From the NCBI GenBank assembly GCA_964390545.1, contig CAYMJV010000021.1, forward strand, positions 1 through 38,528: a stretch of DNA of 38,528 nt, read 5' to 3'. How positions within the stretch are numbered: the stretch's first letter is position 1; the number at the start of each line of letters is the position of its first letter. This DNA is from CAYMJV01 sp964390545 (lineage in GTDB: Bacteria > Desulfobacterota > BSN033 > UBA1163). The position numbers and the translations under genes were made by a program. The notes under the pieces are model-generated. The model made no database searches. It had not been told where the DNA came from and worked only from the letters and a program-made list of their open reading frames with translations. This document shows, piece after piece, positions 1 to 8,309 of the stretch.

Positions 1-150
1 ATCCCGACCAAAGGCAGAGCCCGTATCGATCAAGAGTCCATCCACAAAAAAGGCATTCACCTTATAAAGAGGAAGACCTAAGAACTGGCTAGTCATTCGA
101 ATACAATTCACAAACCCATTGGGTTTAAAATGGATGGATACTCGGTTCAT
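1..150 (-). CDS. MBL-fold metallohydrolase, N-terminal part only
   Basis: The first 50 codons of a gene run off the left edge of the window. The visible protein starts MNRVSIHFKPNGFVN and contains VNAFFVDGLLIDTGSAF, the first beta strands and 'LIDTG' turn typical of metallo-beta-lactamase-fold hydrolases. The zinc-binding HxHxDH motif would lie beyond the edge, so catalytic competence cannot be judged. A strong promoter-like sequence ends only about 9 nt before the ATG, so the transcript would be nearly leaderless. An internal ATG at codon 19 is an alternative start but has no good ribosome site. The substrate is unknown. It points the same way as the DUF6125-like gene but appears to have its own promoter. 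Confidence 0.6.
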   Translation of the reverse strand, partial: MNRVSIHFKPNGFVNCIRMTSQFLGLPLYKVNAFFVDGLLIDTGSAFGRD

Positions 151-158
151 GTCCTATT

Positions 159-186
159 TTATTATCTAAAAAACGATTTTTGTCAA
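159..186 (-). promoter_or_regulatory. Candidate sigma70 promoter of the MBL-fold gene
   Basis: On the minus strand TTGACA (forward 181-186) is followed after 16 bp by TAATAA (forward 159-164). A start site about 7 nt further on would fall within a few bases of the ATG at 150. This is consensus matching only. Confidence 0.5.
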
Positions 187-217
187 TTTCATTTCGTCAA
201 TAGATAACCCTTGCCCT

Positions 218-724
218 TCATGCAGGAGGCTTATCCTCATATTGGATCATGATTTCGCAGCACCCATCTCCTTTGGGAATCGCCTTGGAGAGACGAAAAG
301 TCAACCGAGGATCAATGGCTTTCAGCCAGCTCGGAAGGATGGCTAGGTCAATGGCCATACAGTCGTGGAGGGTGTGGCGACCGGCCTTTTTCAAATTTTC
401 ATACCAGGCACACCGATGAATCTTAAGCATGAGTCGTTGATCCTTGGGTGATTCGAAATCAAATGTCGTACCATCCAGGTCCAGGAGGCTCCCGAATAAT
501 ACTTTTACTTCTTCAAGGTCGCCCCCTTTCAGCTGTAATGTTTTCTTCATCTCCCGTACGAGGATCTCGCCACAGCGACGCCAGACCTCCAGATTGATCT
601 GATTCGCCGCTTCATACCCCCATTGCTTTTCCACCTCCATAAACCATAAGCCATCCAATGCGGTCAACTCCTTCTCTTGTAACTTGATCTTGTCACTCTC
701 TTTCAAATATCCACTTCCTTCCAT
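218..724 (-). CDS. DUF6125 / L-2-amino-thiazoline-4-carboxylate hydrolase-like protein
   Basis: A 168-residue soluble protein with the N-terminal pattern TALDGLWFMEVEKQWGYEAA followed by an EVWRR segment. I recognise this as DUF6125-like, a group related to the ATC-hydrolase-like family found widely in anaerobes. The C-terminal half contains CAWYENLKKAGR and HDCMAID, with two conserved-looking Cys residues in a cysteine-rich substrate-like pocket. No enzyme activity is established for DUF6125 as far as I know. The ATG at 724 has AGGAG 6 nt upstream. It begins 8 nt after the stop of the upstream flavoprotein gene, so it is the last gene of a ferredoxin-flavoprotein-DUF6125 unit. Family assignment is from memory of the motif and is moderately secure; function is not. 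Confidence 0.65.
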   Translation of the reverse strand: MEGSGYLKESDKIKLQEKELTALDGLWFMEVEKQWGYEAANQINLEVWRRCGEILVREMKKTLQLKGGDLEEVKVLFGSLLDLDGTTFDFESPKDQRLMLKIHRCAWYENLKKAGRHTLHDCMAIDLAILPSWLKAIDPRLTFRLSKAIPKGDGCCEIMIQYEDKPPA

Positions 725-732
725 TGGATCTC

Positions 733-2043
733 CTATGCGGTGGGTTGAATCCTGTTCTTAACGTCCTCCACAACGAGCCGGGCACTGAGAACGGTGGAAG
801 GCAAAGCAACGGTTCCAGAAGGACTGACTCCATCCCCGACATTATAAAGGTTTACGATCGGTGTTTTATGACTCATGCCATAACCCGGCCAACTATGGAA
901 TCCAGGCCAATCACCATGGAAAGTGCTCACGAGAAGAATTTCAGAGTGTTGATCAAACCCAGGGAATAGCTCCTTTAAGTCTGCCATGCAGAGCTCGATC
1001 TCCTTTTCCGCATGGAGAGGCGGTACGGAGGAGACTGGGGCTGCACCTGCCAGAAGGAAGTGTTTACCAGCGGGGGCAATTTCAGGGCAGACCTTTGTGG
1101 GCTGGAAGATGGCGTTCACACGGCGAGCACCGACAACGAGAAGATAATTTCCTTCAAGAACTGGCCTGTCGGTCATCCATTGAATGCAGATGACCATGGC
1201 CGGCCTGACGGTCTCTTCCAGTTCCTTCAGATAGCCTTTGTCCACGTTCTTCTTTCCGACCAGTTCAACGGTCTTCTTTGGACCGGCGTTGCTGACGACC
1301 ATAGAGGCCTTGACCTCTCTTTCTACTCCTTCTCTTTCGACAATGGCTCCGCAGGCCACTCCATTTTCTAAAAGAATCCGTTTCACCGGAGAGCGGGTCC
1401 ATAATTCTCCGCCGCTTCGTTGAATCACTTTTGAAAGAGCCTCGGGAAGAGAAATGCTTCCTTTAGGACAATAGCCAAACTCGCGGTACCCCCCCAACTT
1501 CTTGAGGAAGAGAAAGTATTCCTGAGCAGGAAGCTCGTCAGCATTGACCAACATGGCAGCGGAGACCATGGTCTGAAATATTCCAAGAATGGCTTCGTTC
1601 TGGGTATATTGCAACAGCCAATCTCTAAGGCTAATGGCTTTGGACGGTTCTGACCATCCCAGAGCCTTAGACAATGCTTCCATGACCCTCTCTACTTCAG
1701 AGGGATCATTAGTGGCCGAAGCGAGAAGGGTTCTCAAACCTCCTTTGGGTGGTATCTTGAGAATCTTTCCCTTAATGAGATAGTGGGGGGGGCCGGCAGG
1801 CCGAACATCGAACTCTGCTCCCACATCCTGAAAGAGCTTCTCAAGGACTCCTCCCATTTCTGGACCGATGACGCCCGTAGTGCATTTCACCCCTTTGTAT
1901 TCAATCGTTGAGCATCGGCCACCGATACGGGGCAGTTTCTCCACGACCAGAGTCCGGTATCCTGCGTGAGTGAGGAGCGCTGCACTCGACATCCCGCCCA
2001 TTCCAGACCCGATGACGAGGACATCATAGTCTTGCTTGACCAT
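733..2043 (-). CDS. CrtI-like NAD(P)/FAD-dependent oxidoreductase
   Basis: A 436-residue flavoprotein of the phytoene desaturase/amine oxidase superfamily. The N terminus has the Rossmann dinucleotide fold DVLVIGSGMGGMSSAALL with the acidic VVEK end of the second strand, then the GGRCS motif typical of CrtI-like enzymes. The C terminus carries the second FAD motif, NLYNVGDGVSPSGTVALPS. There are no membrane helices. Its ATG lies inside the 3' end of the ferredoxin gene (20-bp overlap) and is preceded by GGGAGGG, so the two are translationally coupled; ferredoxin may be its electron partner. Carotenoid synthesis is unlikely because no phytoene synthase is nearby. A desaturase or isomerase acting on a lipid or alicyclic substrate is possible, but the substrate is unknown. 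A second, longer paralogue lies at 14092-15672. Confidence 0.85.
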   Translation of the reverse strand: MVKQDYDVLVIGSGMGGMSSAALLTHAGYRTLVVEKLPRIGGRCSTIEYKGVKCTTGVIGPEMGGVLEKLFQDVGAEFDVRPAGPPHYLIKGKILKIPPKGGLRTLLASATNDPSEVERVMEALSKALGWSEPSKAISLRDWLLQYTQNEAILGIFQTMVSAAMLVNADELPAQEYFLFLKKLGGYREFGYCPKGSISLPEALSKVIQRSGGELWTRSPVKRILLENGVACGAIVEREGVEREVKASMVVSNAGPKKTVELVGKKNVDKGYLKELEETVRPAMVICIQWMTDRPVLEGNYLLVVGARRVNAIFQPTKVCPEIAPAGKHFLLAGAAPVSSVPPLHAEKEIELCMADLKELFPGFDQHSEILLVSTFHGDWPGFHSWPGYGMSHKTPIVNLYNVGDGVSPSGTVALPSTVLSARLVVEDVKNRIQPTA

Positions 2044-2224
2044 GGCCCTCCCTCTGTACTTTCTTCTTTTCCAATGCGCCGAGTGGGCAAAATTCCAGGC
2101 AGGTCAAACAATCCGTACACCGATCGTTGATCCGAGCGAAGCCAAAACATGAAATGGCCTCTTCAGGGCAAACGGGAACACACGTGGCACAACCCGTACA
2201 GAGTCCTTCAATCACTTCAATCAT
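2024..2224 (-). CDS. 2[4Fe-4S] ferredoxin
   Basis: A 66-residue bacterial-type ferredoxin. Two CxxCxxCxxxCP motifs are present: C9, C12, C15, C19 and C36, C39, C42, C46, enough for two low-potential [4Fe-4S] clusters. An extra Cys sits at 26 between the clusters. The C-terminal tail is basic (KKKVQREGHGQAR) and overlaps the start of the CrtI-like flavoprotein gene by 20 bp. The overlap suggests that the two proteins are made together and exchange electrons, which is inference. It is the first gene after a terminator-like hairpin that closes the liv operon, so it may depend on read-through or on a promoter I cannot see. The ribosome site is weak. Confidence 0.9.
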   Translation of the reverse strand: MIEVIEGLCTGCATCVPVCPEEAISCFGFARINDRCTDCLTCLEFCPLGALEKKKVQREGHGQARL

Positions 2225-2242
2225 CTCTTGCTATCCTCAATC

Positions 2243-2282
2243 CGAAAAGCCCTCATCCCCTCTTTTCGAGAGAATGAGGGCT
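2243..2282 (-). terminator. Rho-independent terminator-like hairpin after livJ
   Basis: AGCCCTCAT (2248-2256) pairs perfectly with ATGAGGGCT (2274-2282), and CTCT/AGAG can extend the pairing inward. Read on the minus strand, the stem is followed by TTTTC. It lies between the livJ stop and the ferredoxin start, in the right place to end or attenuate the long operon. The T tract is short, so it may be leaky. Confidence 0.6.
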
Positions 2283-2334
2283 ATCAACATTCAGGAGATC
2301 ATCATCGAAACGATAATGAGGGTACCTGTCGATT

Positions 2335-3549
2335 TTAATCCTGCGGTGTCTTAGGGTCTTTGATTGGATCGATAATCATAAGTTTCTTGTTTTTCGCATC
2401 AGCCCTGAGGACCAGGCTGGAGAAGCTGCTCACATGCCGCTTTGGCCCAAAGGTAATGTTCGGACAGATGCCAGCCATGTCAAAGTTCCTTATACTCTCA
2501 AGCCCTTTCACCAAAGTTTCCGGATTCAAGTCTGGACCCGCCTTCCTTAATCCTTCAACCATGGCTGTAATGTAGCCCCAGGCTGCAAGGTAGAGATAAT
2601 CCGGGTACATAGGGTTCGCCAGTGTCTTTTCTGGGTTTCCGTATTTCTTGTTCAGGTCTCTGACAATCTTCATCCCCGGAACATCGGTGTGCTGAGGGGC
2701 ATAGGGAGTGACCAACATGTATCCTTCGGCTAAGTCTCCAACGAGAGCGAACAGGGGCGGGACCCCGGTTGTATTATTGGAAATGAGAGATACATCCCAA
2801 CCCATCTTGGCCCTCTCTTTAATGACCGCCGCCGATTGAGGAAGATAGGTCCAAAGCACGAGAGCGTCAGCCTTGGCTTCCTTCATGGCAGTCATATGGG
2901 GCGAGAAGTCGATGGTGCCTACTTTATAAGGCGCCTCTTTGACCAACTGGGTCTTCATAAAGGCTGCAGCAGCCCGGGCGCCTTCGAGACCCTCCAAGCC
3001 AAAATCATCATCCTGGTAAATGATTCCAATCCTTGCTTTGGGATTCTTCTCCAGGATATATTCCACGGCCCTTGAGGCCATGCCGAATTGAACGGTGTGG
3101 GGGACAAAGACCCATTTGTTTCCTGGAGAGTAGAAGTGCTTATTGGCACCGTGAGGCATCAAAACGACTTTGTTCTCCTCACACAAAGGTAGGATCGCGC
3201 TGGTGCCTGCACTCCCCAGATTGAAGGCAATGCCTAAAACCTCATCTTTGAGGATCACCTTCCTGGCCGCCGCCATGGTAGGGGTCGGCAATATTCCATT
3301 GTCCTCATAAATCATGTCAATCTTTCTTCCATGGATTCCGCCCGTATCATTCACCCAGGCGACATAGTCCTTGAAGGCATCGACAATCGGTGGCCCACCA
3401 TATTTGCCTGGACCAGATAGGTCAATCAGGCATGCCAACTTCACGGTTTTGTCGGTCACTCCACGCACATCTGCTGCCCATCCATTTGTTCCCGTCAGAA
3501 AAAGACATCCGGCCAATAGAAGCACTATGAAAACACTTCGGATCTTCAT
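2335..3549 (-). CDS. livJ: Branched-chain amino acid-type ABC transporter substrate-binding protein
   Basis: A 404-residue periplasmic type I binding protein (LivJ/Peripla_BP_6 family). The start is ATG 3549: AAAGGAGG lies 8 nt upstream, whereas a TTG six codons earlier would bury that ribosome site. The N terminus is a signal peptide. LLLAGC at residues 10-15 could be a lipobox, but an ordinary cleavage site after GWAA is equally possible. The mature part has the typical VKLACLIDLSGPGKYGG strand and QDDDFGLEG segment. It is the last gene of the liv set, 151 nt after livM, and is followed by a terminator-like hairpin. Family members in catabolic clusters often bind aromatic or other organic acids rather than leucine, so the ligand here is probably the pathway substrate (inference). 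Confidence 0.9.
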   Translation of the reverse strand: MKIRSVFIVLLLAGCLFLTGTNGWAADVRGVTDKTVKLACLIDLSGPGKYGGPPIVDAFKDYVAWVNDTGGIHGRKIDMIYEDNGILPTPTMAAARKVILKDEVLGIAFNLGSAGTSAILPLCEENKVVLMPHGANKHFYSPGNKWVFVPHTVQFGMASRAVEYILEKNPKARIGIIYQDDDFGLEGLEGARAAAAFMKTQLVKEAPYKVGTIDFSPHMTAMKEAKADALVLWTYLPQSAAVIKERAKMGWDVSLISNNTTGVPPLFALVGDLAEGYMLVTPYAPQHTDVPGMKIVRDLNKKYGNPEKTLANPMYPDYLYLAAWGYITAMVEGLRKAGPDLNPETLVKGLESIRNFDMAGICPNITFGPKRHVSSFSSLVLRADAKNKKLMIIDPIKDPKTPQD

Positions 3550-3700
3550 GATTTCTCCTCCTTTCAATTAAATTTTGCTCCATTTTGACTTGTCTGAGAA
3601 TTCTTCAAAACCACCTCCCTTCCCCTTTGTCCTCAAGATCATGGATCGAGTATTGAAACATTCCTCCCTCTCCAAATTCGGACCTGAACATGATCTTGTC

Positions 3701-4741
3701 TTAATACTTGTAGGGCCATGTCTTCCAATAAACCTTAACCCTCCTATAAATCCCAAATAGACCCAAGGGTTCAAAAAGAAGGGTGAGGACAATAATCAGT
3801 CCAAAAATTCCCATTTTCAAATCGACAATGACTTTGCTCAAAGCAGGAAGACTCTCTCTCAATAGATCCGTTACCAAAGTAATGGCGTGGGGAATTCCCG
3901 TGATCAAAATGGCTCCAAGGATGGAGCCCAAGATGGTCCCCAACCCTCCCAAAATGATCATCGCAATATAGGCAATGGAGAGGGAGAGATCAAAGTTTCC
4001 GGGAACAATCCACCGCTGGTAGTGTGCCATCAGACAGCCAGCCACTCCGGCATAAAAAGAACTCACCCCGAAGGCCATGACCTTATACTTGGCCAGGTTG
4101 ATTCCCAACGCTTCAGCGGCGATATCACGATCCCTGATGGCGATTAGATTCCTACCGATCTTGGTGCGAACCAGATTTTTTGAAATGAGGGTGGTTAAAA
4201 CTGCACAGGTCATAATTAAATAGTAGTACTGGGTTTGCGTGCTGATCACCAGTCCTGCCAGACTCGCTCGGGGCACTGGCATACCCTTGTTTCCCTGCGT
4301 CAAGTCCCAGTGGAAAAGAATGTATTCCACAATAAAACCGAAAGCCAATGTTCCCAAAGCAAGGTATAAGCCCTTCAATCTCAGAGAGGGGATACCGACG
4401 ATCATACCCAAGGCAGCCGCTGCCATTCCAGAGAGAGGGAGGGAGAGGAGGAACGGTAACCCTGCTTTCCCCGTTAAGAGCCCTGCAGTATAGGCGCCTA
4501 TGGCCAAAAACGCTCCATGGCCCAGGGAGATTTGGCCGGTATACCCAATGAGAAGATTGAGGCCAATGGCTCCGATCGCTGCAATGCCCATCTCATTGAG
4601 GATGCTCAATGAATAGCGAGAAAGGAAGAGAGGTGCCACCAGCATCAGCGCGATGAGGATGCAGAGCCAGACCTTAACCCAGAGCGTCTGGAAAAGGGCT
4701 AAATCCTCTTCATAGGTGACTTTAAAATTACCACTGGTCAT
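3701..4741 (-). CDS. livM: Branched-chain amino acid-type ABC transporter permease LivM
   Basis: A 346-residue integral membrane permease with about nine hydrophobic segments. The family signature GQISLGHGAFLAIGAY lies at residues 69-84, and PSLRLKGLYLALGTLAFG follows near residue 118. The family EAA-like loop (RDRDIAAEALGINLAKYK) is present near residue 205 and would contact the ATPases. The C-terminal tail after the last helix is short and basic. It begins 8 nt after the livH stop, as expected for the heterodimeric permease. Length is in the normal range for LivM. Confidence 0.92.
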   Translation of the reverse strand: MTSGNFKVTYEEDLALFQTLWVKVWLCILIALMLVAPLFLSRYSLSILNEMGIAAIGAIGLNLLIGYTGQISLGHGAFLAIGAYTAGLLTGKAGLPFLLSLPLSGMAAAALGMIVGIPSLRLKGLYLALGTLAFGFIVEYILFHWDLTQGNKGMPVPRASLAGLVISTQTQYYYLIMTCAVLTTLISKNLVRTKIGRNLIAIRDRDIAAEALGINLAKYKVMAFGVSSFYAGVAGCLMAHYQRWIVPGNFDLSLSIAYIAMIILGGLGTILGSILGAILITGIPHAITLVTDLLRESLPALSKVIVDLKMGIFGLIIVLTLLFEPLGLFGIYRRVKVYWKTWPYKY

Positions 4742-4749
4742 AATCTTCT

Positions 4750-5649
4750 CTATACTCTCTCTATCTTCTCAGTTCCAAAAATCCCATGGGGCCTGATCAT
4801 CAGAACAATAATCATGACGGCGAAAGCAGTCACGTCCTTAATATCACCGAAACGAAAATTTCCAATTTCCATTCCGCTGAGATAGGTGGCGGACAGGTTT
4901 TCAACGACCCCCACGAGAATGCCTCCCAGGATCGCCCCTCCAATGCTGTTCATCCCCCCGAGAATGGCGGCCGACATCGCCTTGATCCCGGTATGGCTCA
5001 TCGCAAGACGGACAAAGGTCTGTTCCGCCAGGAAAATACCTGCCACACCAGCGACCACCGTCCCGATGGCCCAGGTCATCATGAAAATTCTCTTCACGTT
5101 GATTCCCATCAGACCAGCCGTATTCTGATCCTCTGCGGTACCCCTCATGGCAATCCCCAGCAAGGACCGATTAAAAAAGAGAATAAAGAGGATGACAAAT
5201 AGGATCGAAACCACAAGGGTATAGACGTACCCCAGAGAAAGAATCACGCCTCCCAGGGTGACAGTCTTGTTGGTGAAGGGAGATGGCAGGGCATAGACAT
5301 CATGCCCCCAGATGAAACCAGCCACGCTCGTGAGAATGCTCGCCAAGCCAACCGTCATCATGATATTGGAGAAGACGGGTTCCCCAACCATTCGTTTAAA
5401 GAAGAGGAGATTGATGATGACGCCGAGAAGCGCTCCTAAGGGAAGGGTAATCAAGAAAGCCAGGACATAGGGGACCTTTAGCAATACCGTAAGACCGTAA
5501 CAGATGAAGGCACCGAACATAACCAGCTCACCTTGGGCGAAATTGAGTATTCCTGTTGATTTAAAAATCAACACAAAACCAAGAGCAATCAAGGAGTAGA
5601 TTGCTCCCACAGCGAGCCCATTGAAAATGATCTCTATCACCTTAATCAT
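4750..5649 (-). CDS. livH: Branched-chain amino acid-type ABC transporter permease LivH
   Basis: A 299-residue inner-membrane permease with about eight hydrophobic segments and the LivH signature GILNFAQGELVMFGAF at residues 33-48. A coupling loop AMRGTAEDQNTAGLMGINVK lies near residue 190. The C terminus ends in MIRPHGIFGTEKIERV, as in family members. It starts 36 nt downstream of the acyl-CoA synthetase gene and is followed 8 nt later by livM. This copy is clearly diverged from the livH fossil at 16589-16738, whose tail reads LVRPEGLLGEMFKERI, so the two come from different permease lineages. Confidence 0.92.
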   Translation of the reverse strand: MIKVIEIIFNGLAVGAIYSLIALGFVLIFKSTGILNFAQGELVMFGAFICYGLTVLLKVPYVLAFLITLPLGALLGVIINLLFFKRMVGEPVFSNIMMTVGLASILTSVAGFIWGHDVYALPSPFTNKTVTLGGVILSLGYVYTLVVSILFVILFILFFNRSLLGIAMRGTAEDQNTAGLMGINVKRIFMMTWAIGTVVAGVAGIFLAEQTFVRLAMSHTGIKAMSAAILGGMNSIGGAILGGILVGVVENLSATYLSGMEIGNFRFGDIKDVTAFAVMIIVLMIRPHGIFGTEKIERV

Positions 5650-5685
5650 TCATTCCCTCTTCTCTTTCAACGCCGCTTCTTCAAA

Positions 5686-7518
5686 TCAATGATACAGGGC
5701 TTCAATCTCGCTCCGAAAGAGCTCAGACACTTGCTTTCTTCTCACCTTCTGCGTGGCTGTCAATTCGTTGTCGTCCTGGTCTAACTCCTTCTCGATGAGG
5801 ATGAACTTTTTTATGGTTTCCACTTGGGCTAAGGTCTCGTTCACCTTCTCCACTTCCCTCTGAAGGAGTTCATAGATGGCTGGGTTTTGTGCAAGGCTCC
5901 TGAACGTCGTATAGGAAATCTTACTGTACTGAGCAAAGTTGCTCACATTTTCATAATCGATCTGGAGTAAAGCCGTCAGGTAAGGCCGCCTGTCTCCAAT
6001 CACCATGGCCTCTTTGATATAAGGACTGCATTTCAATTTGTTCTCAATCTCGGAAGGTGAAATGTTCTTTCCCCCAGAGGTAATGATGATGTCCTTGATT
6101 CGGTCAACGATGTAGAGATGTCCATCCTCATCCAGTTTTCCCACATCTCCGGTGTGGAGCCATCCATTTGTGATCACCTCTCTCGTGCCCTTCTCATCCC
6201 GGTAATAACCCACAAAAACAGAGTCTCCCATGAAAAGAATCTCCCCGCTTTCATCCAGCCGGAATTCCAAACCCTGACAGGGCTCTCCTACAGACCCATA
6301 CTTAAGGGATTGATGAGGTCCAGCCGCTGTTCCTGATGTTTCTGTGAGACCGTACATCTCGATGGTGTAGATCCCCAAAGCGCGAAAGAAGTCCAGGATC
6401 TCAGGAGCAATGGGGGCACCACCGCTCATCAAACAACGGCAACGGAGCAACCCGATTTTGTCTCGAATCGATCTGAAGGAACAGAGATAACCCAAGAGAT
6501 AAGCAAGAAACAACCCCATCGGGACCCGCTGGTGTTTCATCCGATATTCGGAAACCTTCCGACCCACCGGCATCCAGAAATGATAGAGGGATTTCTTAAG
6601 TCGAGTGGAATCTTCCATCTTGATCTGGATGCCCGAATAGATCTTTTCTAAGATACGGGGAACCGCGGCGAAGAAAGTCGGAGAGATCTCCTGAATGTTT
6701 TGCTGGACGGTGTGGACGGATTCGGCGAAGTTGATGGTATAACCCACCACCAGAGGGATACACAGAGAGAGATTGCGTTCAAAGATGTGACACAAGGGAA
6801 GATAGGAGACCAAGGTATCCCTTTCGGTAAAATGCAAGATGGGTATCGTTCCATGAACTGTCTGGTGAACAATATTCCTGTGGGAGATCATGGCTCCTTT
6901 GGGATGCCCGGTTGTCCCGGAGGTATACACGATAAGAGCCACATCCTCGGGTTGTGTTTGATCGACAAACGTTTTGAAGAGGGAGGGATTCTCCTGATCG
7001 AGTTGGCACCCTTGTTCTTCAACCTTTTGATAGCTGATGATGAAAGGCTCGTCGTAATGGCGCATCCCTTTCATATCGATAACGATCATCTTCTTGAGCA
7101 AGGGAAGCTTTTCTTTAATGGCAAGAACCTTATCCGCCTGCTCCTGATCCTTTACCACGACAAACTTAGATTGAGAGTGGTCCAGGATATATTCTACTTG
7201 CGGTATCGGGTTCGTTGGATAGATTCCGACCGTCACTCCGCCAGCACACTGCGTTCCCAGGTCGGCAAAGAGCCACTCCTTACAGTTCTCCCCCAGAATG
7301 GAGACATGATCTCCCTTTTCTAAGCCGAGTTTCACCAGGCCAAGGCAAAAGTACTTTACTTTCTCTAAATATTGGTTCCAACTGATCTCCTTCCAAATCC
7401 CTTTATATTTTTCTCTGAGGGCTATTCGAGGCCCATAGACTTGCGCTTTTTCCATCAGGAGCTTCGGCAAAGTGGTATCGACTCTCTTCATGGATTTCCT
7501 TCCGGAAAGCTCTGTCAT
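5686..7518 (-). CDS. Long-chain-type acyl-CoA synthetase (AMP-forming)
   Basis: A 610-residue ANL-superfamily ligase of the FadD15/FAA1-like long-chain class that makes acyl-CoA from a carboxylic acid, ATP and CoA. The P-loop YTSGTTGHPKG is at residues 198-208, followed by YGLTETSG and the hinge region DRIKDIIITSGGKNISPSEIE. I chose ATG 7518, which overlaps the livG stop by one base and has GAGGTGGGG upstream. An ATG ten codons later (MKRVDTTL), with GGAAGGA before it, is a real alternative; a TTG one codon earlier is less likely. It sits between the liv ATPase and permease genes, suggesting that imported substrate is trapped immediately as a CoA ester. Substrate chain length cannot be read. 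Confidence 0.9.
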   Translation of the reverse strand: MTELSGRKSMKRVDTTLPKLLMEKAQVYGPRIALREKYKGIWKEISWNQYLEKVKYFCLGLVKLGLEKGDHVSILGENCKEWLFADLGTQCAGGVTVGIYPTNPIPQVEYILDHSQSKFVVVKDQEQADKVLAIKEKLPLLKKMIVIDMKGMRHYDEPFIISYQKVEEQGCQLDQENPSLFKTFVDQTQPEDVALIVYTSGTTGHPKGAMISHRNIVHQTVHGTIPILHFTERDTLVSYLPLCHIFERNLSLCIPLVVGYTINFAESVHTVQQNIQEISPTFFAAVPRILEKIYSGIQIKMEDSTRLKKSLYHFWMPVGRKVSEYRMKHQRVPMGLFLAYLLGYLCSFRSIRDKIGLLRCRCLMSGGAPIAPEILDFFRALGIYTIEMYGLTETSGTAAGPHQSLKYGSVGEPCQGLEFRLDESGEILFMGDSVFVGYYRDEKGTREVITNGWLHTGDVGKLDEDGHLYIVDRIKDIIITSGGKNISPSEIENKLKCSPYIKEAMVIGDRRPYLTALLQIDYENVSNFAQYSKISYTTFRSLAQNPAIYELLQREVEKVNETLAQVETIKKFILIEKELDQDDNELTATQKVRRKQVSELFRSEIEALYH

Positions 7519-8309
7519 CAATTCCCCACCTCTCCGAGGTAAGCCTTGATGACCTCTGGATTCTTCACGATCTCATTTGGAGCACCCTCCGCAATCTTCA
7601 TCCCGAAATTTAAGGCGGTGATACGATGCGAAATATCCATCACCAAACCCATGTCATGTTCGATCAGGATGATGGTTATCCCCAACTCTTCATTGATATC
7701 CAGGACATAGCGAGCCATGTCTTCGGTTTCTTCAAGGTTCATTCCACTGACGGGTTCGTCAATGAGGAGAAGTTTAGGCTCCATGGCTAAGGCTCGACCG
7801 AGCTCTACCTTTTTCTGCATCCCGTAAGGGAGACCACCCACGGGGGATTTCCGGACATGTTGGAGATCGAGGAATTCGATAATCTCCTCCACCCTATCTC
7901 TTCCCCTGACCTCCTCATTCAATGCTCGACCCAGAAAGAGGGCAGCACTCAACAGCCCGTAGTGAAGCAGATATCCTTGACCGATGAGCATATTGTCGAG
8001 GACAGTCATCCCTCTGAAGAGGGCAATGTTCTGAAAGGTTCGGGCAATCCCGAGTTGGGCTATCTGGTTTGGGTTCCTACCTATGACATCCCTTCCCCTA
8101 AAAAGGATTGTTCCTTTTCTTGCCCGGTAGATCCCGCTAATGCAGTTAATCAGAGTGGTCTTCCCAGCGCCATTTGGACCGATGACCGATAGGATTTCTC
8201 CCTCGTCCACTTTGAATGAAAAATCGGACAGTGCCCGAATTCCCCCAAAGTTCATACGGAGGCCTTCGACTTCGAGCAGAGGAGCGGAACTTTCTTTTAT
8301 GAAAGCCAC
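7518..8309 (-). CDS. livG: Branched-chain amino acid-type ABC transporter ATP-binding protein LivG
   Basis: A 263-residue cytoplasmic ATPase. Walker A GPNGAGKTT is at residues 44-52; the signature region is LPYGMQKKVELGRALA, a LivG-type variant without a full LSGGQ; Walker B is LLLIDEPVSGMN; and the switch His is in LIEHDMG. The start is a GTG at 8309 with GAGGAGG upstream, inside the last 13 bp of livF. Its stop overlaps the start of the acyl-CoA synthetase gene. The overlaps indicate coupled translation of livF, livG and the ligase. Confidence 0.92.
   Translation of the reverse strand: MAFIKESSAPLLEVEGLRMNFGGIRALSDFSFKVDEGEILSVIGPNGAGKTTLINCISGIYRARKGTILFRGRDVIGRNPNQIAQLGIARTFQNIALFRGMTVLDNMLIGQGYLLHYGLLSAALFLGRALNEEVRGRDRVEEIIEFLDLQHVRKSPVGGLPYGMQKKVELGRALAMEPKLLLIDEPVSGMNLEETEDMARYVLDINEELGITIILIEHDMGLVMDISHRITALNFGMKIAEGAPNEIVKNPEVIKAYLGEVGN

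Noticed and set aside
733..2043. Carotenoid biosynthesis (phytoene desaturase)
   Set aside because: No phytoene synthase, cyclase or prenyl transferase lies in the window. The superfamily is broad, and the context is acyl-CoA catabolism.
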